Source: an uncultured Lachnospiraceae bacterium
GTDB lineage: Bacteria; Bacillota; Clostridia; Lachnospirales; Lachnospiraceae
NCBI GenBank assembly: GCA_910588295.1
Contig: CAJUQO010000001.1
Span: 1 to 64,000 of the forward strand
DNA length: 64,000 bases
Direction of reading: 5' to 3'
Shown: piece after piece, positions 35,277 to 43,622 of the stretch
Numbering within the stretch: position 1 is the stretch's first letter
How the letters are laid out: the number at the start of each line of letters is the position of its first letter
Notes under the pieces: generated by a model
Told to the model about the DNA's origin: nothing
Seen by the model: only the letters and a program-made list of their open reading frames with translations
The model's database searches: none
Position numbers and translations under genes: made by a program

Positions 35277-36200
35277 TTAATCTGTCAACAGTTTCTCCGC
35301 TTCCTCTCTGGAGGGAATGGACTCGATCACGCCGTATTTCGTCACGGCCAGTCCCGCCGCCGCATTCCCAAGCTTCACCGCCTCAGGAATACTTTTGCCC
35401 TCCGCGATGGCCACACAGAAAGCCCCGGTAAACGTATCCCCCGCCCCGGTGGTATCCACAGCCTCCACCGTGATACCCGGCGCCTGTAGATCCATCTCGT
35501 CATTCTTGATATAGCAGCCGTCCTGTCCCAGGGTCATGATGACATTCTTCACGCCCTTATCGTAAAGCATCCGGGCCACCTCGGCGTCCGGCCTGGCGTC
35601 GTCGCTGTCCAGCCCCAGAATCAGCCGGGCTTCCGTCTGGTTCGGCGTTATGTACGTACAGTTTTTCAGCAAATCTTCCGACAGAGGCGCGAAGGGAGCC
35701 GGATTCAGCACAAAGGGCAGCCCCATCTCCCTGCACTTCTTTGCCGCGTACTCCACCGTCTCCATGCTGCCCTCCAGCTGGGTCAGCAAGAGCCTGCACT
35801 CCTTGAGCTCAGCCTCCATGCCGTCCAGATCCTGGGGGGAAAACTCGCGGTTTGCCGCAAAATCGATGATAATCTCATTCTCTCCTTCTTTATTTACATA
35901 GATCAAGCCCACGCCGGTGGATAGCCCCTGCGTGCTGCGCCGCACCGCCCGGGCATCAATACCCTCCTCCTCGTAAAGCTGCATGGCCCAATCCCCAAAG
36001 CTGTCGCTGCCCACGCAGGTACCGTACACCACCCCAGCGCCCATCCGGGCCGCCGCCACCGCCTGATTGGAACCCTTGCCGCCATGGCACATGACAAAAT
36101 CATGGCCCGGCACCGTCTCCCCCGGCACGGGAAAATGGTCTCCCGATATGGTCATTCCTACTGCATAGCTGCCGATCACGGCAATTTTCTCTTTCCCCAT
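35277..36200 (-). CDS. rbsK: Ribokinase-family sugar kinase
   Basis: A 307-residue PfkB-family kinase, closest in pattern to ribokinase. The first PfkB signature is G-G-K-G-S-N-Q-A-V-A-A-A-R-M-G-A (about 39-54). The second contains D-T-T-G-A-G-D-T-F-T-G-A-F, with the catalytic Asp in G-A-G-D. It phosphorylates the sugar delivered by the ABC importer. AGAAGGAGAG precedes the ATG. It lies 12 bases after the UroD-like gene. Ribose is likely, but another pentose or deoxyribose is possible. Confidence 0.88.
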   Translation of the reverse strand: MGKEKIAVIGSYAVGMTISGDHFPVPGETVPGHDFVMCHGGKGSNQAVAAARMGAGVVYGTCVGSDSFGDWAMQLYEEEGIDARAVRRSTQGLSTGVGLIYVNKEGENEIIIDFAANREFSPQDLDGMEAELKECRLLLTQLEGSMETVEYAAKKCREMGLPFVLNPAPFAPLSEDLLKNCTYITPNQTEARLILGLDSDDARPDAEVARMLYDKGVKNVIMTLGQDGCYIKNDEMDLQAPGITVEAVDTTGAGDTFTGAFCVAIAEGKSIPEAVKLGNAAAGLAVTKYGVIESIPSREEAEKLLTD

Positions 36201-36212
36201 ACTCTCTCCTTC

Positions 36213-37448
36213 TTATGCTTTGTAAAATTCCGGACGGCCGTATTTCTGGGCCGTGTCAAAGACTGCCATAATCTTTTCCGGTGAGATACCCGCCTGCACG
36301 TTGTGGATCAGCGCAAATATGAAGCCGCCGCCCGGCGCGTAGCATTTGATCATCTCCTTACACTCCTCCACGATCTCATCCACGGTGCCGTAGGTCAGCG
36401 TGGTCTGGGTACTGCATGCGCCGCCCCAGATCGTCACGTTTTTACCGAATTCCCGCTTGATCTCATAGGGATCCATATCCGCCGCCTCCTTCTGGACGGG
36501 ATTCAGTATATCGTAACCGGATTCGATGATATCCCCGATGATGGGGCGGATGCTGCCGCAGCAATGCATGGAAATATGGATATCCTTTTTCTTCCTGCGA
36601 ATTGCTTCATTGATCTTTGCGTGGCGCGGCTTGAAGAACTCCCGGTACAGATCCGGCGACAGCAGCATCCCCCGCTGGGAACCGAAATCATCGTTGTTTT
36701 GTACCACCTGTACGTATTCGCCCACCGCGTCCAGGTATTTCTCCATCATCACGATATAGGCGTCGGTCATTTTATCCAGGTAATACTCGATCAGCTCCGG
36801 CTCACAATACAGATTTTCCATGAAGGTCTGCATCCCCCAGTCTTTCCACCCCTTCTCGAAAAGACTGGTGCTGGTGGCCCCGGAAATGCAGAAATCCGTG
36901 TTTTCATAGATATCCTTTGCCCTGGCACGCAGCCACTCGCATTCTTCGTCGGATATGGAGGGCAGCGTCAGCAGACGGTCAATCTCCTCCTCCGACTCCA
37001 CGTCCTCAAGCGGATTGTAGCATTCGTCAAAATACAGTCCGTCTTTGGGCCGCTTGGCCAGCAGATGTCCCTCTTTATCGAAAATCCCCAGGGTGCCGCC
37101 GCCAAGATCCACCGGATTGAAATCCTCCGCCAGCAGACATTCCCCGCCGCCGCAGGGCAACTGCCCAGGTTTCATCCGGTCGATGGGTATCCCCACTGAG
37201 GGCACCAGCCTGGGTAGAATCACCACATCGCTGCCCAGCCTCTTAAGCAAATCAAAATCTGCGTAGGCCAGATCCTGTTTTACGTCAAAGCAGACCGTAT
37301 CCGTGGTGATACCCAGATGCCGTTTCAATTGATTGTAAGCATTGGCATTGATGCCCGTGGAGCGGGAGGAACCGAGATCAATCGGCACCCTGTCCGTCTC
37401 CTCATGATCCAACGCCATCAATACCCGTTCTCTTGATGTTAATCCCAT
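36213..37448 (-). CDS. Uroporphyrinogen decarboxylase-family protein, cluster B
   Basis: A 411-residue protein of the UroD/MtaA superfamily, longer than its counterpart at 28897-29901. It retains I-S-M-H-C-C-G-S (a His-x-Cys-type metal motif) and W-G-G-A-C-S-T-Q, which could supply the second cysteine ligand known from MtaA-type methyltransferases. No corrinoid protein gene lies nearby, so methyl transfer is only a possibility. It is the first gene of the ribose-type operon, translated from 37448 behind AAAGGAG; the frame extends to 37505. Two LacI-type sites lie directly upstream. A role in catabolism of a modified pentoside is inferred from context. Confidence 0.75.
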   Translation of the reverse strand: MGLTSRERVLMALDHEETDRVPIDLGSSRSTGINANAYNQLKRHLGITTDTVCFDVKQDLAYADFDLLKRLGSDVVILPRLVPSVGIPIDRMKPGQLPCGGGECLLAEDFNPVDLGGGTLGIFDKEGHLLAKRPKDGLYFDECYNPLEDVESEEEIDRLLTLPSISDEECEWLRARAKDIYENTDFCISGATSTSLFEKGWKDWGMQTFMENLYCEPELIEYYLDKMTDAYIVMMEKYLDAVGEYVQVVQNNDDFGSQRGMLLSPDLYREFFKPRHAKINEAIRRKKKDIHISMHCCGSIRPIIGDIIESGYDILNPVQKEAADMDPYEIKREFGKNVTIWGGACSTQTTLTYGTVDEIVEECKEMIKCYAPGGGFIFALIHNVQAGISPEKIMAVFDTAQKYGRPEFYKA

Positions 37449-37475
37449 AAGAACTCCTTTCCAAAACTTGAATAA

Positions 37476-37519
37476 GTAAACGTTTAACTTCCCATAATTC
37501 ACCATACGTAAACGTTTAA
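37476..37519. promoter_or_regulatory. Two LacI-type operators upstream of the ribose-type operon
   Basis: GTAAACGTTTAA occurs at 37476-37487 and again at 37508-37519, 32 bases (three helical turns) apart. Both are near-copies of the perfect palindrome at 38862. They lie 28 and 60 bases before the first gene and probably bind the adjacent LacI regulator. Confidence 0.75.
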
Positions 37520-37768
37520 TTATCTCTGCTTTCCCCTATACCTTTCGCTGCTACAGCCACGCATGTCCCCATACAAAGTGCTTTTTGCTACACACATGCC
37601 TCTCGTATAACGAAGTTTCTACACCTCTAGGCATATACTACCTGCCGCACAGCGAACGTCTTCCCCTTAAGGTAAACCTGTATGCGCCGCATTGCCCATG
37701 CGTTAAAACCGGTACGGGCGCACCTGGCATCCCTGCATGGATGCCGCCTGCGGCGGCGTACTCTCAAA
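37520..37768. other. Gene-free interval with a GC-rich stem-loop
   Basis: Between the operator pairs I see no gene. A GGCATCC/GGATGCC stem at about 37727-37746 followed by GCCTGCGGCGGC could terminate the LacI gene transcript. The rest shows no recognisable element. Confidence 0.35.
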
Positions 37769-37780
37769 GTAAACGTTTAA
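37769..37780. promoter_or_regulatory. Third LacI-type operator copy
   Basis: GTAAACGTTTAA lies 24 bases beyond the stop of the LacI gene and about 320 bases before the operon it should control. It could be an auxiliary site for looping. Confidence 0.6.
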
Positions 37781-37804
37781 CCATTTACAAAACCACCTTT
37801 TCAA

Positions 37805-38836
37805 TCACCTCTGAATCAGACGGATGCTTTTCCCGCTGTGAAATACCGGATTCTGCCGGATCACCTTTTCCTCAAGCGGTTGGTTATTGATCATAGCCAT
37901 CATACATTTCCCCACCGTATGCCCGATCTCGTGGGCACAAAAGTCGATCGCCACGATCGAAGGCTCGTGGGTATCCGTCAGAATCGTCCGATCCAGCCCC
38001 AGCACCGAGATATCCTCCGGGATCCTGCGGCCCACTTTCGTGATCGCCTTGCAGGCGCCGAGAGTCATCAGGTCATTGGCCGCGATCAAGGCCGTAAAAC
38101 CTCCCACCTCCAACAGCTCCTCCATGGCCGTAGTGGCTGAAGCAAAACTGTAATCGCCGTAGCGCACAATGCTCTCATCCGGCTCCAAGCCGTTCTGTCT
38201 CAATCCGGCCAGATAGCCCTGGTAACGGATCTCGGCATTTTTCGCCTCCCGCTTTCCCTTGATGAAAGCGATCCGCCGGTGGCCCTGGCTGTAGAGATAA
38301 TCCACCGCCATTCTGCCCGTCTCAAAATTATCAATCCGGACGCAGCACAGTTCTTCCAAATCCTCCCCATAACGCTCCAGGGTGATGATCGGAAAATGCT
38401 CCCTGTCCAGCTCCACCAGAAGATCGTTCTGCTCTCTGTTGTTCAGGGTGGATACAATGATCCCATCCACCAGCCCATTGCACAAACCGCGGATGAAAAG
38501 CTCCTCCTGCCCGGAATCCTCCTGGGTATTGCACAGCAGTAAACGGTAACCGTAGTCATTCAGATGCTCTTCCAGTCCTGCAAAAAACTCCTGGAAAAAA
38601 TAGTAATGAATATCCGGCACCAGCACGGCCACCAGACTGGTTTTCCTCGTGACCAGCGAACGGGCCATGGGATTGGGCGCATATCCCATCTCCTCGGCAG
38701 CTCTGAGAATCCGGGCTTCTGTCTCTCCGCTGTACCCCCCCTTGATATGATTCAGCACCCTGGATACCGTTGCCGTGGAGACGTTGCATATGCTCGCCAA
38801 ATCCTTGATTGTCACTCTGCTTCCCGTTTTCGCCAT
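37805..38836 (-). CDS. LacI-family repressor of the ribose-type operon
   Basis: A 343-residue LacI/GalR repressor. The helix-turn-helix is V-T-I-K-D-L-A-S-I-C-N-V-S-T-A-T-V-S-R-V-L-N (about 7-28). The hinge and the sugar-binding domain follow, with S-L-V-A-V-L-V-P-D-I and D-L-M-T-L-G-A-C-K-A-I. The start at 38836 is the M-A-K-T just before the DNA-binding helix; the open frame upstream to 39034 contains the promoter and operator. It probably represses itself and the UroD-like/ribokinase/ABC operon downstream, and is released by a sugar ligand. Confidence 0.9.
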   Translation of the reverse strand: MAKTGSRVTIKDLASICNVSTATVSRVLNHIKGGYSGETEARILRAAEEMGYAPNPMARSLVTRKTSLVAVLVPDIHYYFFQEFFAGLEEHLNDYGYRLLLCNTQEDSGQEELFIRGLCNGLVDGIIVSTLNNREQNDLLVELDREHFPIITLERYGEDLEELCCVRIDNFETGRMAVDYLYSQGHRRIAFIKGKREAKNAEIRYQGYLAGLRQNGLEPDESIVRYGDYSFASATTAMEELLEVGGFTALIAANDLMTLGACKAITKVGRRIPEDISVLGLDRTILTDTHEPSIVAIDFCAHEIGHTVGKCMMAMINNQPLEEKVIRQNPVFHSGKSIRLIQR

Positions 38837-38861
38837 GCTACTTCTTACCTGCCGTCCTTTG

Positions 38862-38875
38862 AGTAAACGTTTACT
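38862..38875. promoter_or_regulatory. Perfect LacI-type operator before the repressor gene
   Basis: AGTAAACGTTTACT is a perfect 14-base palindrome 26 bases before the repressor start and just downstream of its promoter. It is best explained as an autorepression site. Confidence 0.8.
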
Positions 38876-38882
38876 TAAATGG

Positions 38883-38911
38883 AGAATACGCCCTTTTTTC
38901 CTATACGTCAA
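38883..38911 (-). promoter_or_regulatory. SigA-type promoter of the LacI repressor gene
   Basis: TTGACG (38906-38911) and TATTCT (38883-38888) on the minus strand have a 17-base spacer. The operator lies around the transcription start. Confidence 0.65.
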
Positions 38912-39124
38912 TCCTTTTCCCTGTTTTTCCCCATCTTTGGCAAATACCACAAAGTTTTCGCGATTCTTTTGGGAACATTGTCCAGTGAGCGGCCCCTTTT
39001 CACGGGGCCGTCCCTCACATAAAAATGCAACCATATTTCAACGAATCGGAGGTCATTGAATCCCCGCGGCTTAATAATTCATTTTTCTTTGGAAATTATC
39101 TGCCAATATTTATACTCATTTCCG

Positions 39125-39246
39125 AAAATGTCATTTAAAACAGAGTTTTGTTTTTTTCCAAAAACCCTTGACGATAACATAAGACTTTGCTACGATCTTC
39201 CTCATGGTGTATCACAACCAAAAGTTTAAAATGACATTTAAAACAG
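39125..39246. promoter_or_regulatory. Duplicated 19-bp motif flanking the XRE-dehydrogenase promoter
   Basis: AAAATGTCATTTAAAACAG at 39125-39143 recurs at 39228-39246 with one difference (18/19). One copy is upstream of the promoter and the other lies just before the ribosome binding site. They are likely operators for the XRE domain of the encoded protein. Confidence 0.65.
39168..39196 (+). promoter_or_regulatory. SigA-type promoter of the XRE-dehydrogenase gene
   Basis: TTGACG (39168-39173) and TACGAT (39191-39196) are 17 bases apart, midway between the two copies of the 19-base motif. Confidence 0.65.
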
Positions 39247-39261
39247 CAAAGGACAAACAGC

Positions 39262-40737
39262 ATGAAAAAAATATCCCTGGAAAAACTATCAGACACACTG
39301 GTCAGGCAAAGAAAAGCAAAAAAAATGACCCAGGCACAGCTGGCCCGGGCCACCGGCATCCACAGAGCCATGATCGGCCGTGCGGAAAACAGAAATTATA
39401 TCCCCTCCGTCGAGCAGCTCCAGGCCCTGGGGGAAGTCCTGGATTTTGAAGTAACCGACCTTTTCGTGGAGGACGCCGCCCAAAAAGCAAAGTCCCCCAT
39501 TCTGGCCAGAACATATACGATCGCCGTGGCCGGAACCGGGTATGTGGGCCTCTCTGTCGCCACGCTGCTGGCCCAGCACAACCGTGTCCTGGCCGTGGAC
39601 ATCCTGCCCGAGAAAGTCAGGCTCATCAATGAGAGAAAATCTCCCATTCAGGATGAATACATCGAAAAATACCTGGCCGAAAAGGATCTGGATCTGACCG
39701 CCACCCTGGACGGCGAGGCGGCGTACCGGGAAGCGGACTTCGTCGTGATCGCGGCGCCCACCAACTACGACAGCCAGAAAAATTTCTTCGACTGCTCCGC
39801 CGTGGAGGCTGTCATAGAACTCGTCCTCAAAGCAAATCCCCGGGCGGTCATGATCATCAAATCCACGATCCCCGTGGGCTACACCGAAAAAATCCGGGAA
39901 AAATATCATACAAAAAATATTCTGTTCAGCCCGGAATTCCTGCGGGAATCCAAGGCGCTGTACGACAACCTCTACCCCTCCCGCATCATCGTATCCTGCG
40001 ACGACGAGAGCGCCGAAGCAGCCCGCACCTTCGCCGCGCTGCTGCAGCAGGGAGCGCTCAAGGAGGATATCGACACGCTGTTCATGGGCTTCACCGAGGC
40101 CGAGGCCGTAAAACTTTTTGCCAACACTTACCTGGCGCTGCGCGTCTCCTATTTTAACGAGCTGGATACCTACGCCGAGACCAAGGGGCTGAATACCCGG
40201 CAGATCATCGAGGGCGTCTGCCTTGACCCGCGCATCGGCACCCACTACAACAACCCCTCCTTCGGCTACGGCGGCTATTGTCTGCCCAAAGACACCAAAC
40301 AACTGCTGGCAAATTTCCAGAATGTCCCCGAAAATCTAATCAAAGCCATCGTGGAATCCAACCGGACCAGAAAATCCTTCATCGCTTTCCGTGTTCTGGA
40401 GCTGGCGGGCGCCTACGGGGCCAACAGCACCTGGGATGCCGCCAGGGAAAAAGAGGTCATTATCGGCGTATACCGGCTGACCATGAAATCCAACTCGGAC
40501 AATTTCCGCCAGTCCTCCATCCAGGGCGTCATGAAACGGATCAAGGGCAAGGGAGCCACCGTGGTCATCTACGAGCCCTCCCTCCCGGCGAATTCCACCT
40601 TTTTCGGCAGCCGCGTGATCGGGGATCTGGAGGAATTCAAACGGATTTCTCATGCCATCATCGCCAACCGGTACGACAGCTGCCTGGATGATGTGGCGGA
40701 AAAAGTGTATACCCGCGATATCTTCCGCCGGGATTGA
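39262..40737 (+). CDS. XRE helix-turn-helix fused to UDP-sugar dehydrogenase
   Basis: A 491-residue fusion. Residues 1-68 form an XRE/Cro-type DNA-binding domain: R-K-A-K-K-M-T-Q-A-Q-L-A-R-A-T-G-I and a following I-G-R-A-E-N. Residues 85-491 are a UDP-glucose/GDP-mannose dehydrogenase, with the NAD site V-A-G-T-G-Y-V-G-L (89-97), A-A-P-T-N-Y-D and the catalytic Cys340 in G-Y-G-G-Y-C-L-P-K-D-T. The enzyme makes a UDP-uronic acid, usually for capsule or surface polysaccharide, by a four-electron oxidation. AAAGGA precedes the ATG. No glycosyltransferase gene adjoins. A duplicated upstream motif suggests that the protein controls its own promoter. Confidence 0.9.
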   Translation: MKKISLEKLSDTLVRQRKAKKMTQAQLARATGIHRAMIGRAENRNYIPSVEQLQALGEVLDFEVTDLFVEDAAQKAKSPILARTYTIAVAGTGYVGLSVATLLAQHNRVLAVDILPEKVRLINERKSPIQDEYIEKYLAEKDLDLTATLDGEAAYREADFVVIAAPTNYDSQKNFFDCSAVEAVIELVLKANPRAVMIIKSTIPVGYTEKIREKYHTKNILFSPEFLRESKALYDNLYPSRIIVSCDDESAEAARTFAALLQQGALKEDIDTLFMGFTEAEAVKLFANTYLALRVSYFNELDTYAETKGLNTRQIIEGVCLDPRIGTHYNNPSFGYGGYCLPKDTKQLLANFQNVPENLIKAIVESNRTRKSFIAFRVLELAGAYGANSTWDAAREKEVIIGVYRLTMKSNSDNFRQSSIQGVMKRIKGKGATVVIYEPSLPANSTFFGSRVIGDLEEFKRISHAIIANRYDSCLDDVAEKVYTRDIFRRD

Positions 40738-40745
40738 ACTTTCCT

Positions 40746-40786
40746 ATGCAGAACAGCCGCCACAGGCAGCTGTTCTGCATGTTTTA
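40746..40786 (+). terminator. Terminator of the XRE-dehydrogenase gene
   Basis: A perfect 12-base stem, ATGCAGAACAGC (40746-40757) with GCTGTTCTGCAT (40769-40780), is followed by GTTTTA and lies 8 bases after the stop. Confidence 0.8.
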
Positions 40787-40791
40787 GCGCC

Positions 40792-40829
40792 CTGTAAAAC
40801 AGCTTGTGGCGTGTAGAATCCACGCCACA
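40792..40829 (-). terminator. Terminator of rtcB
   Basis: TGTGGCGTG (40805-40813) pairs perfectly with CACGCCACA (40821-40829). On the minus strand it is followed by AAGCTGTTTT. It starts 8 bases after the rtcB stop. Confidence 0.7.
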
Positions 40830-40837
40830 GACTCTGT

Positions 40838-42070
40838 CTACCCCTTCACCACCCCCACCGTCTTCAGCTTTCTTACCGGCGCGACCATGTCCGTCTGCTG
40901 GGCCATCACCTGGTCGATGTCCTTATAGGCAAACCGGCACTCCTCGGCCACGTCATTTTTCTTCTTCTTGCCCAGCACGATCCCCTGCTCTTTCAGATCC
41001 ACGATAACCTTTTCCACAGAGAACGCCTCCACGGCCCCTTTCCGGGAATAATTCCTGCCCGCCCCGTGGGAGGAGGTGCAGAAGGATTCCTGATTTCCTC
41101 TCCCCTCCACCACATAGCTGTAAGAGCCCATGGCCCCCGGGATCACGGCCTTCTCGCCCTTCCGCACCCGGACGGCGCCCTTGCGGTGCACCCACACATT
41201 GGCTCCATAATGGTTTTCCAGCGCCGCGTAATTATGATGGCAGTTGATCTCCTCCCCGAATTCCACATTCCGTCCCGTATGTTTCCGGATCACCTCCCCG
41301 ACGATGGCGCAGGTTTTATCCAGCATATGGGCCCGGTTTTCAAAAGCGTAATCCATGGCCAGGTTCATCCATCGGATGTACTGCCGGCCTTCCTCCGATT
41401 TCACCGGAAGAAATTCCAGGCGGTACTCCTCCTTCACCTCGCTGTACCATCTCCGGTTCAGCTCCCTGGCCCTCTCCTGAAAATAGTCGCAGACCGCCTT
41501 TCCCAGATGGCGGCTGCCAGAATGGATCATGATGCAGAGATACCCCTCCTCATCCTCCTGGAGCTCGATAAAATGGTTGCCGCCCCCCAGACTCCCCACC
41601 TGGAAATAGCCGTCCTCAATCAGCGGCAGCAGCGCGGCGTCCGCCTCGTATTTTTCCATCTCCTGTCTGGCCCTGTCCAGCACGGCGGACTCCTGGGGCG
41701 TCTTATACCTCTCATGATTTAGAGGGATCGACCGCATGATATTTCCCACAATCGCCTGGATGACCGTTCCGTTTCCGGTCTGGATCTCCCGGATCTCATC
41801 CATAGAGATATTTGTGGGGATGAAGTCCATGCCGCAGCCGATATCCACGCCCACCGCATTGGGAATTACCACATCTTTCGCGGCGATCACTCCGCCGATG
41901 GGCATCCCCTTCCCCGCATGGGTATCCGGCATCAGACACACCCATTTGTGAAGAAACGGAAGCGCGGCCAGGTGACGGGCCTGTTGTAGGCAGCTTTCCT
42001 CCAACTGTCCCTCATTCTCCAGCCACACTTTTATGGGAAACCGCATATTCTCGTCATGTAGTACAAACAT
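40838..42070 (-). CDS. rtcB: RtcB-family RNA ligase
   Basis: A GTP- and Mn-dependent RNA ligase that joins 2',3'-cyclic phosphate or 3'-phosphate ends to 5'-OH ends, used in RNA repair. Key motifs are M-P-D-T-H-A-G-K-G, G-V-D-I-G-C-G-M (metal-binding Asp and Cys), G-G-G-N-H-F-I-E-L, H-S-G-S-R-H, C-H-H-N-Y and S-S-H-G-A-G-R, whose His accepts GMP. I place the start at 42070, aligned with the usual N-terminus and after GGGTGGGTAAGG; an in-frame ATG at 42121 has a weaker site. Two WYL-domain regulators are transcribed divergently and may control it. No archease gene is visible. Confidence 0.92.
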   Translation of the reverse strand: MFVLHDENMRFPIKVWLENEGQLEESCLQQARHLAALPFLHKWVCLMPDTHAGKGMPIGGVIAAKDVVIPNAVGVDIGCGMDFIPTNISMDEIREIQTGNGTVIQAIVGNIMRSIPLNHERYKTPQESAVLDRARQEMEKYEADAALLPLIEDGYFQVGSLGGGNHFIELQEDEEGYLCIMIHSGSRHLGKAVCDYFQERARELNRRWYSEVKEEYRLEFLPVKSEEGRQYIRWMNLAMDYAFENRAHMLDKTCAIVGEVIRKHTGRNVEFGEEINCHHNYAALENHYGANVWVHRKGAVRVRKGEKAVIPGAMGSYSYVVEGRGNQESFCTSSHGAGRNYSRKGAVEAFSVEKVIVDLKEQGIVLGKKKKNDVAEECRFAYKDIDQVMAQQTDMVAPVRKLKTVGVVKG

Positions 42071-42279
42071 ATCCTTACCCACCCTTTCCGTATATATTGA
42101 TAAGATATCCGGTTCAGACATGCCGAACCGTTACTTGACAAATTCATTATAAGCGATTCCTTCCATGCCATCATTTTAAAAAAGGTGCGAACTTGATCTG
42201 TCGCAGTAAAAAAGGCCAAAAGTATGATATACTGATAGCGGCAAATTATCCCCATGGATTCTGAAAGGAACGCATACAT

Positions 42280-43539
42280 ATGTCCGATTTTCATGAACTG
42301 ATCAAAAGCTTTCCCAAGACACGGGAATACGTCCGGGATTTCTTTGTCTACGGTTTCAAGAGCCGAAACGACTTCAAAGAGAAAAGCCCCCGCACCTACG
42401 ACAACGAGCGGCGGCGGCTGGAGAGCTGGCTTGGCGCTTATGTGCAGAGAGATTACGCTTCCAACGGCTCCAATATCTCTCTGGCCATAGACAGCAGCCT
42501 TCTGGACACCAATCCCCTGTTCCGGGTGTGGAAAACCAAAAGCTTCACAGACAACGATATCGTATTACATTTTCTGATACTGGATCTGCTCCGGGACGGA
42601 ACGCCGCTGACCGCCGAGGCCATCACCAACAGCCTTCTGGAACAATATGAAACACTGTTTGACATCCAGACCGTCCGCCGCAAATGCAACGCCTACGAGA
42701 AGGAAGGGCTGCTGCGGAAAGAAAAGCACGGTAAGACCGTGACCTACTCTTTGGACGACACCCTGGCCCTCTGGCTCGGCTCCCACGAACCCGTGCTGGA
42801 CGCTCTGGATTTCTACCAGATGGCCGGGCAACTCGGCATCATTGCCAATGAACTGTCCGAACAGCTCGACCGCTATAACCGGACTTTCCGGGTTAAACAC
42901 GGTTTTTTCGTACACACCCTGGAGGATGAGATCCTCCTTGCCCTCTTAAACGCCATGAACCGGAACATGGAGGTGCAGCTTGACATAAAAGGCTCTAAAA
43001 GCAAAACCATAAATACCACGCTTTGCGTACCCTTGCAGATCTTTGTCAGCGCCAGAAGCGGCCGCCGTTTCCTGTGCGGATATCTGGAACGGAACCGCCG
43101 TTTCACCTGTTTCCGCCTGGACACTATCAAACAGGTTCTTCCCACCATAACGGCGGAGAACTACGACGGCCTGTTGGAAAAACTGAACCGAAACCGCAGA
43201 TACGTCTGGGGCGTATCTTTCCAGAACAACGGCAGACACCACCTGGATACGCTGACCATGACCATACAGGTCACAGAACCCGCGGAAAACTATATCATAG
43301 ACCGCCTGAAACGGGAAGGCCGCGGCGGCACGGTCACAAGGACGGCTCCCGGCATTTACGCTTTCGAGACCTCCGTGTTTGACTGTAATGAAATGCTGCC
43401 CTGGCTTCGCACCTTTATCGGCAGAATTCTGTCCCTGAAATGCAGCGATCCCTTTGTGGAGCAGCAATTTTACCAGGATCTGCAGATCATGTATCAGCTG
43501 TATCAAATCGATGCGCAGCCTGTGGATACAGACGCATAG
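42280..43539 (+). CDS. WYL-domain transcriptional regulator, first of pair
   Basis: A 419-residue regulator. The N-terminal half resembles a helix-turn-helix pair, with the segment T-P-L-T-A-E-A-I-T-N-S-L-L and T-V-R-R-K-C-N-A-Y-E-K-E-G-L-L (about 105-145). A WYL-like domain follows in the region C-V-P-L-Q-I-F-V-S-A-R-S-G-R-R-F-L-C-G-Y (about 249-268). WYL domains bind single-stranded nucleic acid or nucleotides in characterised relatives. GAAAGGA precedes the ATG. It is divergent from rtcB by about 200 bases, which suggests that it senses RNA damage products and controls rtcB; this is inference. Confidence 0.78.
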   Translation: MSDFHELIKSFPKTREYVRDFFVYGFKSRNDFKEKSPRTYDNERRRLESWLGAYVQRDYASNGSNISLAIDSSLLDTNPLFRVWKTKSFTDNDIVLHFLILDLLRDGTPLTAEAITNSLLEQYETLFDIQTVRRKCNAYEKEGLLRKEKHGKTVTYSLDDTLALWLGSHEPVLDALDFYQMAGQLGIIANELSEQLDRYNRTFRVKHGFFVHTLEDEILLALLNAMNRNMEVQLDIKGSKSKTINTTLCVPLQIFVSARSGRRFLCGYLERNRRFTCFRLDTIKQVLPTITAENYDGLLEKLNRNRRYVWGVSFQNNGRHHLDTLTMTIQVTEPAENYIIDRLKREGRGGTVTRTAPGIYAFETSVFDCNEMLPWLRTFIGRILSLKCSDPFVEQQFYQDLQIMYQLYQIDAQPVDTDA

Positions 43540-43622
43540 AACCGCTGCCGCGCCATCCGTACAGGCGCATGGCAAAACCCTTATCTCCACAATTCTATAT
43601 CGTACAGCGAGGAAAACCGACC

